From Forficula auricularia (taxonomy: Eukaryota; Arthropoda; Insecta; Dermaptera; Forficulidae), in the NCBI GenBank assembly GCA_024734495.1, contig JALMQS010000075.1:2720935-2784934 (forward strand): DNA of 64,000 bases, in the 5' to 3' direction. Both the position numbers and the translations under genes were made by a program. Below, one piece after another: positions 26,701 through 33,711 of this stretch; position 1 is the first letter of the stretch, and each line of letters starts with the position of its first letter. The notes below the pieces were generated by a model. It saw nothing but the letters and a program-made list of their open reading frames with translations. It ran no database searches and was not told the DNA's origin.

Positions 26701-27409
26701 TAGAGAACTTGGATTTGTTGCAAAACCTTTGCTCAAGATGGAACCTAAAACACGTAATTTGCTGCCAAGGGTAGCTTATAGGCGAGCCGTCTTTGGTGAA
26801 GGGGTTCTAATATCGAGAGTAGGAGGCCGTGCGATTGTTAGTGTAGTAGATGGTGTAAATAGTGTGGTGCAAGATGTGGTCACTTCCGTGTTTAATAACT
26901 CATATTTCCTTGATCTACATTTTAGTCTTCATGATCAAGATGTGTTCTACTTTGTAAAAGATAACGCACTTAAAATTCGTGATGATCAAGAGGAATTGCA
27001 TCGATTGGGCGGAATGTTTAATATTACAGCTCATGAAACGACTGAACATGGAGCTAAAGAGCTCCGTTTGCATAATCCAGACGCGGCTGTTTTTGTCCGC
27101 TACGGGTCTGATCCTGATCAGGAACGGCATCGAATAATTAAACATGCACATAAGAGGGCGGTTGAGAGAGCCTGGGAGCTGGAAAAGCAACTAGTCACCG
27201 CGGGATTCCAGGGAAGAGGCGAATGGAGTGACGAGGAGCGCGAGGAACTTATGCTCCATGGCAGAGTGGACGGGTACGAAGGCGTGGACATCCACAGCAT
27301 CCACAGGTACCCGCAACTGGCCGACGACCCCGGCAATGTGGCATTCCGAAGGGATTCCAAACGCAAACGAAGAAAGTCGCCGAGGCGAGGGAGGCGTCAC
27401 GACACGTGA
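592..27409 (+). CDS. Teneurin (Ten-m/Ten-a family), 3' portion of the gene, 19 exons
   Basis: Type II transmembrane cell-surface protein of the teneurin family, a synaptic and axon-guidance adhesion molecule that pairs with other teneurins or latrophilin-type receptors. The window starts inside the EGF repeats, so the cytoplasmic tail, membrane segment and first EGF repeats lie upstream. Domain order read from exons: EGF-like, Cys-rich, transthyretin-like, FN-plug, NHL propeller, YD-repeat shell, Rhs core ([19 protein letters not shown]), linker and Tox-GHH-like C-terminus. All exons have AG/GT borders. Phases are continuous except between 25521 and 26277, and there is a frameshift at 26603-26609. 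Whether it is Ten-m or Ten-a cannot be settled by eye, so no symbol is given. Individual exons are listed separately. Confidence 0.95.
1255..1481 (+). CDS. Teneurin exon: two EGF-like repeats and start of Cys-rich region
   Basis: Acceptor AG 1253-1254, donor GT 1482. Two EGF-like units are visible ([20 protein letters not shown] and [19 protein letters not shown]), followed by [10 protein letters not shown], the usual entry to the teneurin Cys-rich segment. Length is 227 nt, entry 1 nt and exit 1 nt, matching both neighbours. The intron that follows contains the hAT-like element at 1552-3414. Confidence 0.92.
1643..2632. repeat. Foldback with nested palindromes
   Basis: Outer arms (about 1643-1855 and 2418-2632) are imperfect reverse complements. 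An inner pair (about 2268-2336 and 2357-2420) forms a second hairpin around a loop of about 20 bp. The same unit recurs within 30390-31150 and 46230-47100, so this is a dispersed family. Confidence 0.75.
2682..3273. mobile_element. hAT-like MITE inside the 1552-3414 element
   Basis: Termini CAGGCCCGTGCTGG and CCAGCACGGGCATG are inverted. They are flanked by an exact 8-bp duplication TTCTTGAT at 2674-2681 and 3274-3281. 592 bp, no coding capacity seen. Confidence 0.8.
3445..3652 (+). CDS. Teneurin exon: Cys-rich region
   Basis: Acceptor AG 3443-3444, donor GT 3653. Encodes [17 protein letters not shown], a conserved LNR-like calcium-site motif of teneurins, then [10 protein letters not shown] and a helix around [15 protein letters not shown] that leads into the transthyretin-like domain. 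208 nt, entry 2 nt, exit 2 nt. Confidence 0.92.
4168..4816. mobile_element. Foldback element with GTCGAC ends
   Basis: Terminal sequences around ACAAGTCGACAAAAA and its complement near 4799-4816 bracket two long arms (about 4265-4470 and 4500-4680) that are reverse complements around a short centre. No coding capacity. Confidence 0.7.
5648..6728. repeat. Large near-perfect palindrome, arms about 490 bp, plus a third partial copy
   Basis: 5752-6240 and 6241-6728 are reverse complements over almost their full length. They include AAACGTTTCGGGAGAAT beside a CTCCC-rich hairpin. A shorter direct copy of part of the left arm sits at 5648-5740, just outside. No gene. Confidence 0.85.
7633..8875. 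mobile_element. Foldback element with ACCCGGTA ends
   Basis: Arms 7633-7990 and 8512-8875 are reverse complements starting TACCGGGTGAG and ending in its complement. About 520 bp of non-palindromic AT-rich sequence separates them. No coding capacity seen. Confidence 0.8.
8950..9490. repeat. Foldback with hammerhead-like core in each arm and a second inner hairpin
   Basis: Outer arms (about 8950-9085 and 9349-9480) are reverse complements and contain CTGA(A/G)GA, a GTCG/CGAC hairpin and GAAACGTG. An inner inverted pair (about 9188-9225 and 9243-9280) lies between them. The base after the ACGT of the core is G, which would not be a normal hammerhead cleavage base. Confidence 0.75.
9838..10054 (+). 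CDS. Teneurin exon: transthyretin-like (TTR) domain
   Basis: Acceptor AG 9836-9837, donor GT 10055. Encodes [10 protein letters not shown], then [19 protein letters not shown] and [16 protein letters not shown], the beta-sandwich between the Cys-rich region and the FN-plug. Joins the previous exon in phase across an intron of about 6.2 kb that is almost entirely foldback repeats. Confidence 0.93.
10455..10686. mobile_element. MITE with 60-bp terminal inverted repeats and TA duplication
   Basis: Arms starting GAAGTATGAAACCGGAATT at 10455 and ending in the complement at 10686 match over about 60 bp. TA dinucleotides flank it at 10453-10454 and 10687-10688, suggesting a Tc1/mariner-type non-autonomous element. 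Confidence 0.8.
10994..11128 (+). CDS. Teneurin exon: FN-plug, first part
   Basis: Acceptor AG 10992-10993, donor GT 11129. Exactly 45 codons in phase 0, starting [15 protein letters not shown] and ending [11 protein letters not shown]. Family knowledge: this region packs into the bottom of the YD barrel as a plug. Confidence 0.92.
11208..11485 (+). CDS. Teneurin exon: FN-plug, middle
   Basis: Acceptor AG 11206-11207, donor GT 11486. Starts [20 protein letters not shown] and continues [17 protein letters not shown], a very conserved teneurin stretch, to [11 protein letters not shown]. 278 nt, leaving 2 nt. Confidence 0.94.
11558..11730 (+). CDS. Teneurin exon: FN-plug to NHL linker
   Basis: Acceptor AG 11556-11557, donor GT 11731. 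Encodes [17 protein letters not shown], then [20 protein letters not shown] and [13 protein letters not shown]. Entry 1 nt, exit 1 nt. The following intron (11731-13741) is filled by a hAT element with nested insertions. Confidence 0.94.
11888..12440 (+). pseudogene. hAT transposase remnant
   Basis: Translated pieces read [19 protein letters not shown], then in another frame [17 protein letters not shown]. This resembles the LDPRYK...FF block near the C-terminus of hAT transposases. A further frame around 12187-12430 gives a Ser/Asp/Glu-rich stretch ([15 protein letters not shown]), as is common before the hAT dimerisation region. Several frameshifts; not functional. Confidence 0.65.
12508..12832. 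mobile_element. Foldback with hammerhead-like core and AATGTTTCACC tail
   Basis: Arms of about 140 bp meet near 12650. Each arm has CTGAAG(A/G), a GGGT/ACCC hairpin and GAAATATATATATC. The right side ends with a tail AAATGTTTCACCAAGTACC, also found next to foldbacks at 36822-36866 and 49557-49600. It interrupts a reverse transcriptase fragment. Confidence 0.75.
12662..12708 (+). ncRNA. Hammerhead-ribozyme-like motif
   Basis: CTGAAGA at 12668-12674, one extra T, a GGGT/ACCC hairpin (12676-12688), GAAA at 12689-12692, an AT-only short stem III and a C at 12702 that would follow AT (AUC cleavage triplet). CTC at 12665-12667 pairs with GAG at 12703-12705 as the base of stem I. Core residues match hammerheads except the extra base before stem II. 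Not tested. Confidence 0.45.
13098..13517. repeat. Foldback with hammerhead-like core in each arm
   Basis: Arms 13098-13300 and 13305-13517 are reverse complements centred near 13302. On the arm strand that reads it, the core is CTGAAGA, GTCG/CGAC hairpin, GAAACGTTGG. A decayed half-copy of the same family lies at 26127-26230, next to a teneurin exon. Confidence 0.8.
13742..13994 (+). CDS. Teneurin exon: NHL propeller, first blades
   Basis: Acceptor AG 13740-13741, donor GT 13995. Encodes [20 protein letters not shown] and an NHL-type blade: [20 protein letters not shown] followed by NLVRRI. 253 nt, entry 2 nt, exit 2 nt. Confidence 0.94.
14084..14256 (+). CDS. Teneurin exon: NHL propeller
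   Basis: Acceptor AG 14082-14083, donor GT 14257. Encodes [20 protein letters not shown] then [10 protein letters not shown], a textbook NHL blade, ending GSGERCLPG across the next junction. Entry 1 nt, exit 1 nt. Confidence 0.94.
14664..14714. repeat. (TA)n microsatellite
   Basis: About 50 bp of uninterrupted TA dinucleotides in an intron, close to the tail of the LINE at 14768-15541. Confidence 0.95.
14768..15541 (-). mobile_element. 5'-truncated non-LTR retrotransposon (jockey/CR1-like)
   Basis: On the - strand, codons read [38 protein letters not shown], then [20 protein letters not shown] and [14 protein letters not shown]. This is the conserved region after the reverse transcriptase domain of jockey/CR1-type LINEs. 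A second frame gives [20 protein letters not shown] and the stop at 14879-14881, so at least one frameshift exists. The T run near 14768-14783 is the poly(A) tail. AGAAATT occurs at both edges and may be a short target duplication. Confidence 0.8.
16103..16142 (-). ncRNA. Hammerhead-ribozyme-like motif
   Basis: On the - strand: CTGATGA (16132-16138), a weak hairpin, then GAAACGTC (16107-16114). CAGA and TCTG (16139-16142 and 16103-16106) can pair as stem I. GTC would be the cleavage triplet and ACGT the only stem III sequence. No inverted partner arm was found nearby, so this is a single copy. Confidence 0.45.
16975..17195 (+). CDS. Teneurin exon: NHL propeller
   Basis: Acceptor AG just before 16975, donor GT 17196. 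Encodes [20 protein letters not shown], then [20 protein letters not shown]. Exits in phase 0. The preceding intron of about 2.7 kb contains a truncated LINE. Confidence 0.93.
17283..17465 (+). CDS. Teneurin exon: NHL propeller
   Basis: Acceptor AG 17281-17282, donor GT 17466; 61 codons in phase 0. Encodes [20 protein letters not shown] and [20 protein letters not shown], a known teneurin NHL segment. The next intron contains a foldback with arms of about 445 bp. Confidence 0.94.
17516..18440. repeat. Very long foldback, arms about 445 bp
   Basis: Arms 17516-17960 and 17970-18440 are reverse complements. They include GC-rich GGGCCCCGGG near 17763 and 18175 and a CTGAAGATG...GAAACATATATCA core in each arm. 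It occupies most of the intron between two NHL exons. Confidence 0.85.
18449..18704. mobile_element. MITE with about 32-bp terminal inverted repeats
   Basis: ATATCGTCGGCTTAGAGTG at the left is matched by the complement of CACTCTAAGGCGACGATAT at the right. 256 bp, AT-rich interior. It lies directly beside the large foldback that ends at 18440. Confidence 0.8.
18762..19250 (+). CDS. Teneurin exon: last NHL blades and first YD repeats
   Basis: Acceptor AG 18760-18761, donor GT 19251; 163 codons, phase 0. Encodes [20 protein letters not shown], the Cys-containing loop [19 protein letters not shown], then [20 protein letters not shown], where the propeller passes into the YD shell. Confidence 0.95.
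19384..19512. repeat. Two imperfect direct copies of about 63 bp
   Basis: AAACCCACCAATAT...TAAATTATTATTTT is repeated as AAACCCACTAATAT...TAAATTATT. The rest of the intron (19251-21080) is AT-rich and holds nothing else I can name. Confidence 0.6.
21081..21850 (+). CDS. Teneurin exon: YD-repeat shell
   Basis: Acceptor AG 21079-21080, donor GT 21851; 770 nt, phase 0 in, 2 nt out. Shows YD/Rhs signatures such as [40 protein letters not shown] and [20 protein letters not shown]. This is the beta-barrel shell related to bacterial Rhs and Tc toxins, but in teneurins it serves adhesion. Confidence 0.95.
21931..22108 (+). CDS. Teneurin exon: YD-repeat shell
   Basis: Acceptor AG 21929-21930, donor GT 22109. 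Encodes [20 protein letters not shown], then [20 protein letters not shown], tandem YD repeats. Enters with 1 nt, leaves in phase 0. Confidence 0.95.
22109..23137. other. Teneurin intron without recognisable elements
   Basis: About 1 kb of AT-rich sequence between two YD-shell exons. No coding region, palindrome or terminal repeat was found by eye, only short homopolymers. Confidence 0.6.
23138..23371 (+). CDS. Teneurin exon: YD-repeat shell
   Basis: Acceptor AG 23136-23137, donor GT 23372; 78 codons, phase 0. Encodes [20 protein letters not shown], then [20 protein letters not shown] and [17 protein letters not shown]. Confidence 0.95.
23465..24133 (+). CDS. Teneurin exon: YD-repeat shell
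   Basis: Acceptor AG 23463-23464, donor GT 24134; 223 codons, phase 0. Encodes [20 protein letters not shown], several further YD strands ([33 protein letters not shown]) and [18 protein letters not shown]. Confidence 0.95.
24199..24764. mobile_element. MITE-like element with 34-bp inverted termini
   Basis: TTGAAATTTTATTAAAATC at the left and its complement near 24745-24764 bracket about 500 bp. The same terminal motif (AAAATCACACATAATTAAT) recurs in foldbacks at 25700-25800 and 38612-38710. Inside, ACCGAGCGATGCTCGGT at about 24242 is a perfect 7-bp hairpin, repeated in inverted orientation near 42500. Confidence 0.6.
24825..25521 (+). CDS. Teneurin exon: last YD repeats and Rhs-associated core
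   Basis: Acceptor AG 24823-24824, donor GT 25522. Encodes [50 protein letters not shown] strand and the Rhs core with [20 protein letters not shown] and [13 protein letters not shown]. It ends [10 protein letters not shown] plus 1 nt (G). In the family the next residue is normally Asp, opening a DxxxW-type segment that I cannot find downstream. Confidence 0.95.
25584..26230. repeat. Cluster of foldback halves between the Rhs-core exon and the next exon
   Basis: Contains two direct partial copies (about 25584-25665 and 25848-25915), a hairpin at 25700-25800, a hammerhead-like motif at 25892-25943 and a half-copy of the 13098-13517 foldback at 26127-26230. It fills the intron where a conserved small teneurin exon would be expected. 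Confidence 0.7.
25892..25943 (-). ncRNA. Hammerhead-ribozyme-like motif with perfect 10-bp stem I
   Basis: Read on the - strand. Stem I strands at 25934-25943 and 25892-25901 are perfect complements (AAATGGGCCA). The core is CTGAGGA, one extra A, then a GTC/GAC-closed stem II, then GAA-ACGT-C with GTC as cleavage triplet. ACGT is self-complementary and too short for an ordinary stem III hairpin, so cleavage might need two RNAs. Known hammerhead variants with reduced stem III, found with Penelope-like elements, have this layout. Activity is inferred only. Confidence 0.6.
26277..26360 (+). CDS. Teneurin exon: linker after Rhs core (probable)
   Basis: A strong pyrimidine-rich acceptor ends at 26276 and a GTGAAG donor starts at 26361. 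The 28 codons read [20 protein letters not shown] and PEIVEIKS in phase 0, which fits the 26529 exon. The entry phase does not fit the 1-nt overhang of the exon ending at 25521. Reading on without a splice reaches a stop after VKHSY. The linker between Rhs core and C-terminal domain varies widely in this family, so support is mainly splice sites and position. Confidence 0.6.
26529..27409 (+). CDS. Teneurin terminal exon: linker, ABD and Tox-GHH-like domain, with frameshift
   Basis: Acceptor after TCCTCCTTTTCAG at 26528. The first frame reads [20 protein letters not shown] to a TAG at 26610. The downstream frame, open from 26603, reads [20 protein letters not shown] and runs to TGA at 27407-27409. 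It includes the [20 protein letters not shown] region, [20 protein letters not shown] and the Tox-GHH-like end [20 protein letters not shown], then a basic Arg/Lys tail. Family knowledge: the GHH domain is a nuclease-like fold without established nuclease function in animals. The two frames overlap only at 26603-26609, so one base seems missing there. Confidence 0.88.
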
Positions 27410-27996
27410 TCTGTCTAGTCATTTCATGTCAGAAGAACCACACACATTATTATTCCCACTTCCACCCAGGCCTACCAAGAAAAAAAAAAAAAAAAAAATA
27501 ATTCTACACAGCGAGTGCTCTATGAACATTTTTTGTAAAGAAAAAAAAAGATTTAATTTAAAAAATTAATCTATTTACAGGGTACGCTAACAGGTATAAA
27601 TACTTAATCTTTAAGAAAGAAAAACAATAAGTGCAAGAAAGGTCAACTGTGAACATTTTTTTATGTTGCAAAGTTGATATATATAATGTGAAATAATAAA
27701 AAAAATAAAAAATAAAAAAACATTTATTATAAACTGCTATTAACGTGAACATGATTAAACTTTTTCTATAATGAAAATATTTATATATATTTAAAAATTG
27801 AATTCTAATAATAAAAATAATAATGAAAATTGTTCCTCATCATTGTGGTTTCAGGGAAAAGAAAAAAAGAATGACAGCATACTGTGAATATTGCTGTGTG
27901 GAATTATGATGAGCACCTGAGATATAAAAAAGTAACCGTGTGGGGAAAAAAATATGCAGACACAAATAAACCTAACTGGCCAAACATATATAAAAA
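27410..27996 (+). other. Teneurin 3' flank / probable 3' UTR, left copy beside the gap
   Basis: AT-rich sequence after the teneurin stop, with several AATAAA-like sites and A runs, cut by the 100-N gap. Bases from about 27484 onward recur, with small indels and substitutions, at 28097-28567 right of the gap. The duplication most likely reflects two overlapping contig ends or two haplotypes. Confidence 0.6.
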
Positions 27997-28096
27997 NNNN
28001 NNNNNNNNNNNNNNNNNNNNNNNNNNNNNNNNNNNNNNNNNNNNNNNNNNNNNNNNNNNNNNNNNNNNNNNNNNNNNNNNNNNNNNNNNNNNNNNN
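27997..28096. other. Assembly gap (100 N)
   Basis: A run of exactly 100 N, the usual placeholder for a gap of unknown size. Confidence 0.98.
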
Positions 28097-29331
28097 AAAA
28101 AAATAATTCTACACAGCGAGTGCTCTATGAACATTTTTTGTAAAGAAAAAAAAAGATTTAATTTAAAAATCTAACAGGGTAGCCAAATACTTAATCTTTA
28201 AGAAAGAAAAACAATAAGTGCGAAAGGTCAACTGTGAACATTTTTTTATATTCGAAAAGTTGATATATATAATGTGAAATAATAAAAAAAAAATAAAAAA
28301 TAAAAAAACATTTATTATAAACTGCTATTAACGTGAACATGATTAAGCTTTTTATAATAGTGAAAATATTTGTATATATTGCGTCTAAAGAATTCTAATA
28401 ATAAAAATAATAATGAAAATTGTTCCTCATCGTTGTGGTTTCAGGAGAAGAAAAAAAAAAGGAACGAACGCTTGTGTCTGTGATCATTATGTGTGGGAAT
28501 TTATGATGAACTTTTTAGGAATGCAAAAACAACCGTGTGGGGGAAAAAAAATATACAGACACGAAATGAAATAACTTTGTTAATTATTATATTATTAATA
28601 TTATTATTTATAGCATTTTAAATTATTTTTTTATAAATTTATCGAATCGTTTCATTTCTGTTTTTATATTCTATACTCTCATTATTATTTTTATTATTAT
28701 TAAAAAAATGGAAATAATGATTGTGTGAACAATGAGCCAAGCCAAAAGCATCAATTGTGAATTTATTTATATATGCATGAGGATTTTGAAATTGTCAATG
28801 GTCAAGAAAGAGTGTGTTGGGCATTATTTGCCTAAATTATAAGACAAGAAAATATTTTTTCAATGTGGTTTCTACCTAAACTATAAAAAAAAAAATGAAA
28901 GCAATATAACTATACATATATAAATATACATAAATTATAAATACTAAACATATTTATATTATATTGTGCAATCTTAATTTGTTTTTAGAACTATATAAAT
29001 ATGTATGAATCATAATTTGAAGTGTCAGAGCTTCAACTTGTATAGATTAAAAATAAGCCACAACAAATCCTACCCTGATGTTGTATTTATTTGACCAGTG
29101 GTCGTGTATAGCGTAAAATAACATTAATGATATGATATATATATATATATATATATATATGATAGTGGATTATGTGCTGTTGGGGAGAGCGTTCCACAAG
29201 CTAATTGTACATAGAATGAATTAATAATTAAATACCTACATAAAAGCATTGTCATTCGTTGTTTTACTATTTTTTTTTATTTTTTTATTTTAATCTAAGT
29301 AGCCAAAAGTAGCTTTTACTTTTAAAAAGCC
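28097..29331 (+). other. Right copy of teneurin 3' flank, then AT-rich sequence
   Basis: 28097-28567 repeats 27484-27960. From 28568 to 29331 I see AT-rich sequence with an (AT)n run near 29136-29160 and no convincing coding region. It may be the distal 3' UTR of teneurin, which is long in this family, but no decisive polyadenylation site can be picked. Confidence 0.5.
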
Positions 29332-29339
29332 ATTGCAAT

Positions 29340-31191
29340 CAGGCCCGTGACTGGCGGGTGTGCAACACGTGCGTCGCACGCAGGCGGAAAAATAAAAAAA
29401 AAAGGCGCCCGAATGCGCCGAGGGTTATAACAAATTTTTTTTTATTTTAATAAAATTAAAATATGAAATTAGTAAAAAAAAAAAAAAAAAACGGTCTCTA
29501 AAAGTCTCTAACTTTTGTTACTGTGAATGAATTTATATGGTCGTGATGGGATTTTGTTTTTTTAACCGAGTTCAAAAAGGAGGAGTTCTCTGTTCCGCGA
29601 ATTTTTTTTTTTTTTTGTGCCTATGTTACCTCATATCTCCGCCAATTGTGAACCGATTTTGAAAAATAATTTTGCATTGGGTCCAGTCTACCTTCCGATT
29701 GGTCCCATTTTTTCATAGGTATTAGACCTTTTTGTTAGGTTTGCTCATGCCTAACTTCTTTGTTTATAAACCGATTTCGATGATTCTTTTTTATTGGAAA
29801 GGGGGTATCTTAGGGATGGTGTCATATTAATTTGGTCAAGTTCTGATGATATGATCACTATTAATAACATCACTAAAAAGAGAAAAATAAAAATAATTTT
29901 TAAGAAAAAAATAAAACTGACTTCAAAAAAATTAAATGCAACAAATAAAATACACTAAAAGGTATAAAATAATTATTATCTTATTTAGTTACAACTAAAC
30001 GACGAAATATTAACATGAAATTACTTTTTGAAGTCGGTGCCAAACAAACTATACCTTTTATGAATCGCATTGGCACCGAGTACAAAAAGTAATTTCATGT
30101 TAATATTTCGTCGTTTAGTTGTAACTAAATAAGATAATAATTATTTTATACCTTTTAGTGTATTTTATTTGTTGCATTTAATTTTTGACAGTCGATTTAT
30201 TTTTTCTTAAAATTATTTTTATACTATACCTAAATTGCAATGAGAACCAAAAAATGTTTGTGCTTTTGATTTTTTCATTATTTAATCAAAAAACTATTAT
30301 ATAATAAAACTATGAAAATTAATATTTGAGCATATAATTTTATTTTAAATAATATTTTTTATATGTATAAGTACGTTGAATTTTTCCTTAATAGACAAGA
30401 ACATCTTTCCCCAATATTACTACCATAAGTTTTACCCCAAATCTGAATTGTGGGCGGCCCAAAATGAGCAAATTTCGGGGTTTTTTCAGTTTTTCTTGAA
30501 TAACTCTAAAACGGCTTATCAAATCAAAAAGATATATCTATAAGATAAATTAAAGCTCTTTAAATTACCACGTAAAATGATAACAAATTCAAAGTTTCAT
30601 CTTAATTGGATAATGGTAACCCGTGCCGCAAAATGAGGTTGAAGTTTTGAAAAACTGCAATTTTTTTGCAAAAAATCGCAGTATTTCCTTCATAAAATGG
30701 AAACCATCACTCATCCTAGAAACTTAATTCCTGTCTTGAACGTTTAGTTGGACCACTATTTTTTATAAAACTCTTAGATATCCAGCATTTTCCATGACAC
30801 TTTTGAGGATTCGGATCATATCCTGTCATGGATGGCCGCCTTTATAAAAAAAAGTGGTTCAAGTCAATAAAATTTTCTAGAGAATGAGACAGGAATCAAG
30901 TTTCTAGGGTGAGTGGTTTTCATTTTATGAAGGAAATACTGCGATTTTTTTGCAAAAAATTGCAGTTTTTCAAAACTTCAACCTCATTTTGCGGCACGGG
31001 TTACGATTATCCAATTAAGATGAAACTTTGAATTTGTTATGATTTTAGGCGTGATTTAAAGAGCTTTAATTTATCTTATAGGTATATCTTTTTGATTTGA
31101 TAAGCCGTTTTGGAGTTATTTATATGATGTTATCTTGGAGGCGGCCATACACACTTGCACACAGGCGGTCTTATACTCAGGCAGGGGCCTG
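29340..31191. mobile_element. hAT-like element with 8-bp duplication and nested foldbacks
   Basis: Begins CAGGCCCGTGACTGG and ends CAGGGGCCTG. Flanked by an exact duplication ATTGCAAT at 29332-29339 and 31192-31199. It contains a foldback near 29930-30230 and a member of the 1643-2632 foldback family at about 30390-31150. No transposase coding seen. Confidence 0.75.
29930..30230. repeat. Foldback, CTAAACGACGAAAT family
   Basis: Arms centred near 30062 contain ACTAAACGACGAAATATTA and AAAGTCGGTGCC-type sequence. Related copies lie at about 37740-38190 and 41490-41660, each preceded by the same AACCGACTTCAA-type flank, so this is a dispersed family. Confidence 0.7.
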
Positions 31192-31674
31192 ATTGCAATT
31201 AATCTAAACTAAATAGCTTCAAGTGAAGAAAAATAGCTACAAATCACCTACTTAGGTTTCATCAGAAGATTTGAATCAAATATAAGAAAATTGAGAAAGA
31301 AATCTAGAGAAGGTGGTATTATGTCTGATAAAATAGGTAAGTACCGGAGTTTGAATTTTTTAGGGGGGGGGGGGTTGTTGCGACACACTATTGGTTTTGG
31401 TTGCAACCCTTCTTGACCAGAGAAAGGTTGGCGATTTGTAGGTTTATCTCGAAGATGACTCTCCGTGAGGGGTCCTTGGTAACGCGCCCAAGCGATTCGG
31501 CCTGTTTAAGCCCTGGTGCTGGTTTGAAGAGAGGTGAGAAGGGTGTATTTTAAAAAAGAAGAGATTATTTCATAGTGGTTTTTTATTCATCTCATAACTC
31601 TAAGTTAACAACTGACTGACCACCCCAACTGGGCTTCAGATTTGAACTGTCTCTCTCAACAGAAAAATTAGAAA

Positions 31675-32535
31675 TTAATTTAGAATTCCGCGGAGTAGAT
31701 TCGCGAGCAAATCTACTAAACGGAATTTTTAACAAATTATAAATAAATTTGTTTTTCTAGTATATTTATACAAATATAGAAATTATCAAATTAATTAAAT
31801 TAATCTTTAAGAAATTCAAAGATATTTTTAAGAGAATAGACTTGTAAAAAGCGTCTGAATCGAGGGAGTAATATATAAGAACTTGAGATGCCATGTCCCT
31901 CTAGGTGGTCCGTGGTGGGGTATCATGCGGGCTATACGCGGATTGATACCGGGTAACACCTAGATGGACCATATCTTTTTTCGCTCTCTTGGTTCAGGAT
32001 GGAGAATCAGCTGGACCTCAAAGGTTCTTATAAAACGGTAGTCTGGCTAAGTATTCTCTAAAATTTCGCTTTATAAAAATATCTTTGAATTTCTTAAAGA
32101 TTAATTTAATTAATTTGATAATTTCTATATTTGTATAAATATACTAGAAAAACAAATTTATTTATAATTTGTTAAAAATTCCGTTTAGTAGATTTGCTCG
32201 CGAATCTACTCCGCGGAATTCTAAATTAATTTGTATCATCTCTCTATGTAAGAATAGACTTGTAAAAAGCGTCTGAATCGAGGGAGTGATATATAAGAAC
32301 TTGAGATGCCATGTCCCTCTGGGTGGTCCGTGGTGGGGTATCATGCGGGCTATACGCGGATTGATACCGGGTAACACCTAGATGGACCATATCTTTTTCG
32401 CTCTCTTGGTTCAGGATGGAGAATCAGCTGGACCTCAATGGTTCTTATAAAACGGTAGTCTGGCTAAGTATTCTCTAAAATTTCGCTTTATAAAAATATC
32501 TTTGAATTTCTTAAAGATTAATTTAATTAATTAGA
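31675..32535. repeat. Compound repeat: direct copies of about 270 bp plus inverted arms
   Basis: 31838-32100 recurs in direct orientation at about 32252-32520. 31675-31830 recurs inverted at about 32068-32230. The conserved core includes GGTGGTCCGTGGTGGGGTAT and CGGATTGATACCGGGTAACA, which is GC-rich for this region. No coding frame is shared by the copies. Confidence 0.75.
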
Positions 32536-33043
32536 AAAATTAGAACTGGCTAACTCCGTCAACTGATTAAAAACTGCTTGGAGAGTCGAAATTTTAAGAT
32601 TCCTTCTCATAGGCCAAATTCTTAATTAGCATGGCTGTCTTAAAAATTGTTCCTCCCATTTCTGGAAATTTAATCCTTAGATACTTCCCACGCTAAAATG
32701 ACTTTTACACATCTGGGCCAAAAGGACATCTGGAAATTATTTACTACTTGCTTTAAAAGCCATTTCATATTTATTGACAGGAATCGAATTGCAAGCTCCG
32801 CTCTCCTATTGTCAAAAATGTGCCCTCGAGCTTCAAAGGGACCGCCAAACATTGCCCTTAAAACAATTATATTTATTCAAGGAAAGAATTCTCGAGGGTC
32901 ACAACAGGGTGGGGCTCAAAGAAAATAAAAAGAATGGACGAAATTATTGAAAAGATTTTGTTTTGTTGAATCAAAAATAGAAACAAAGAGGTTGTACTCT
33001 GCTTGACGCAAATAAATATACACACACATATCGCTTGTGGGCT

Positions 33044-33250
33044 GCAATAGTGGCATAACTCAAAAAATCAAGTTTCGAAATAAATGCTTTTAAAGATTTT
33101 ATTTATAAAGATTTAGGTATATAAATAAAAAATAGGTATACACTTGTATGACCTTCCTCAAGGGTTCAGTTAATAATTTGATAAATTTAGTTTATTAGTT
33201 CCCCCTCCATCCTGCTTTTTTGTCATAGTTTTGAGTTGTGCCACTATTGC
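33044..33250. repeat. Short inverted pair
   Basis: GCAATAGTGGCATAACTCAA at 33044 is matched by its near-exact complement at 33229-33250 (one mismatch in 22). Related AACTCAAAAAAGTGCCACT occurs again near 33643. It could be a small MITE; no duplication was identified. Confidence 0.45.
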
Positions 33251-33282
33251 ACTGCTTTTTTTGAAATTTTTTTAGTTGTGCC

Positions 33283-33484
33283 GAAACATCGAAAAAATTG
33301 GTAAATTGATTCGCGAAAATCGTCATCTGAGTATCCGAGGTCTTGCTCAAATGACAGGAATCGACAAGGAAATTGTTTGTCAGATTTTGCATGAATCATT
33401 CAACATGCGCAAAGTTTGCGAGTCCAAGGGTGCTTAACCAAGTCATCCTCCAGCCCATTCTGCTCTGGCTGCGAAGGCATTTCA
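33283..33484 (+). pseudogene. Mariner transposase fragment
   Basis: Reads NIEKIGKLIRENRHLSIRGL then IVCQILHESFNMRKVC, typical of the second helix-turn-helix and linker of mariner transposases. In-frame TAA follows shortly. PPAHSALAAKAF after it looks like the region just past the second catalytic Asp, so a central deletion seems to have joined the two parts. Confidence 0.65.
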
Positions 33485-33711
33485 TTCATTTTCACTTTTT
33501 ACTCTCAAATTTAACGAATAAAAGGCGTAATAATAGTAATAAATTAATAGCAAAAACGGCACAATTTGAACTGAACAAGAGAGATAAAACAAAAATATTC
33601 TGCAACACTGGCATAACACGATATACCTATGTGTGCAACACCGGCACAACTCAAAAAAGTGCCACTATTAACGCCTTTATTTATTTTCTTAGAAAGACGG
33701 ACTGGTAAGCG

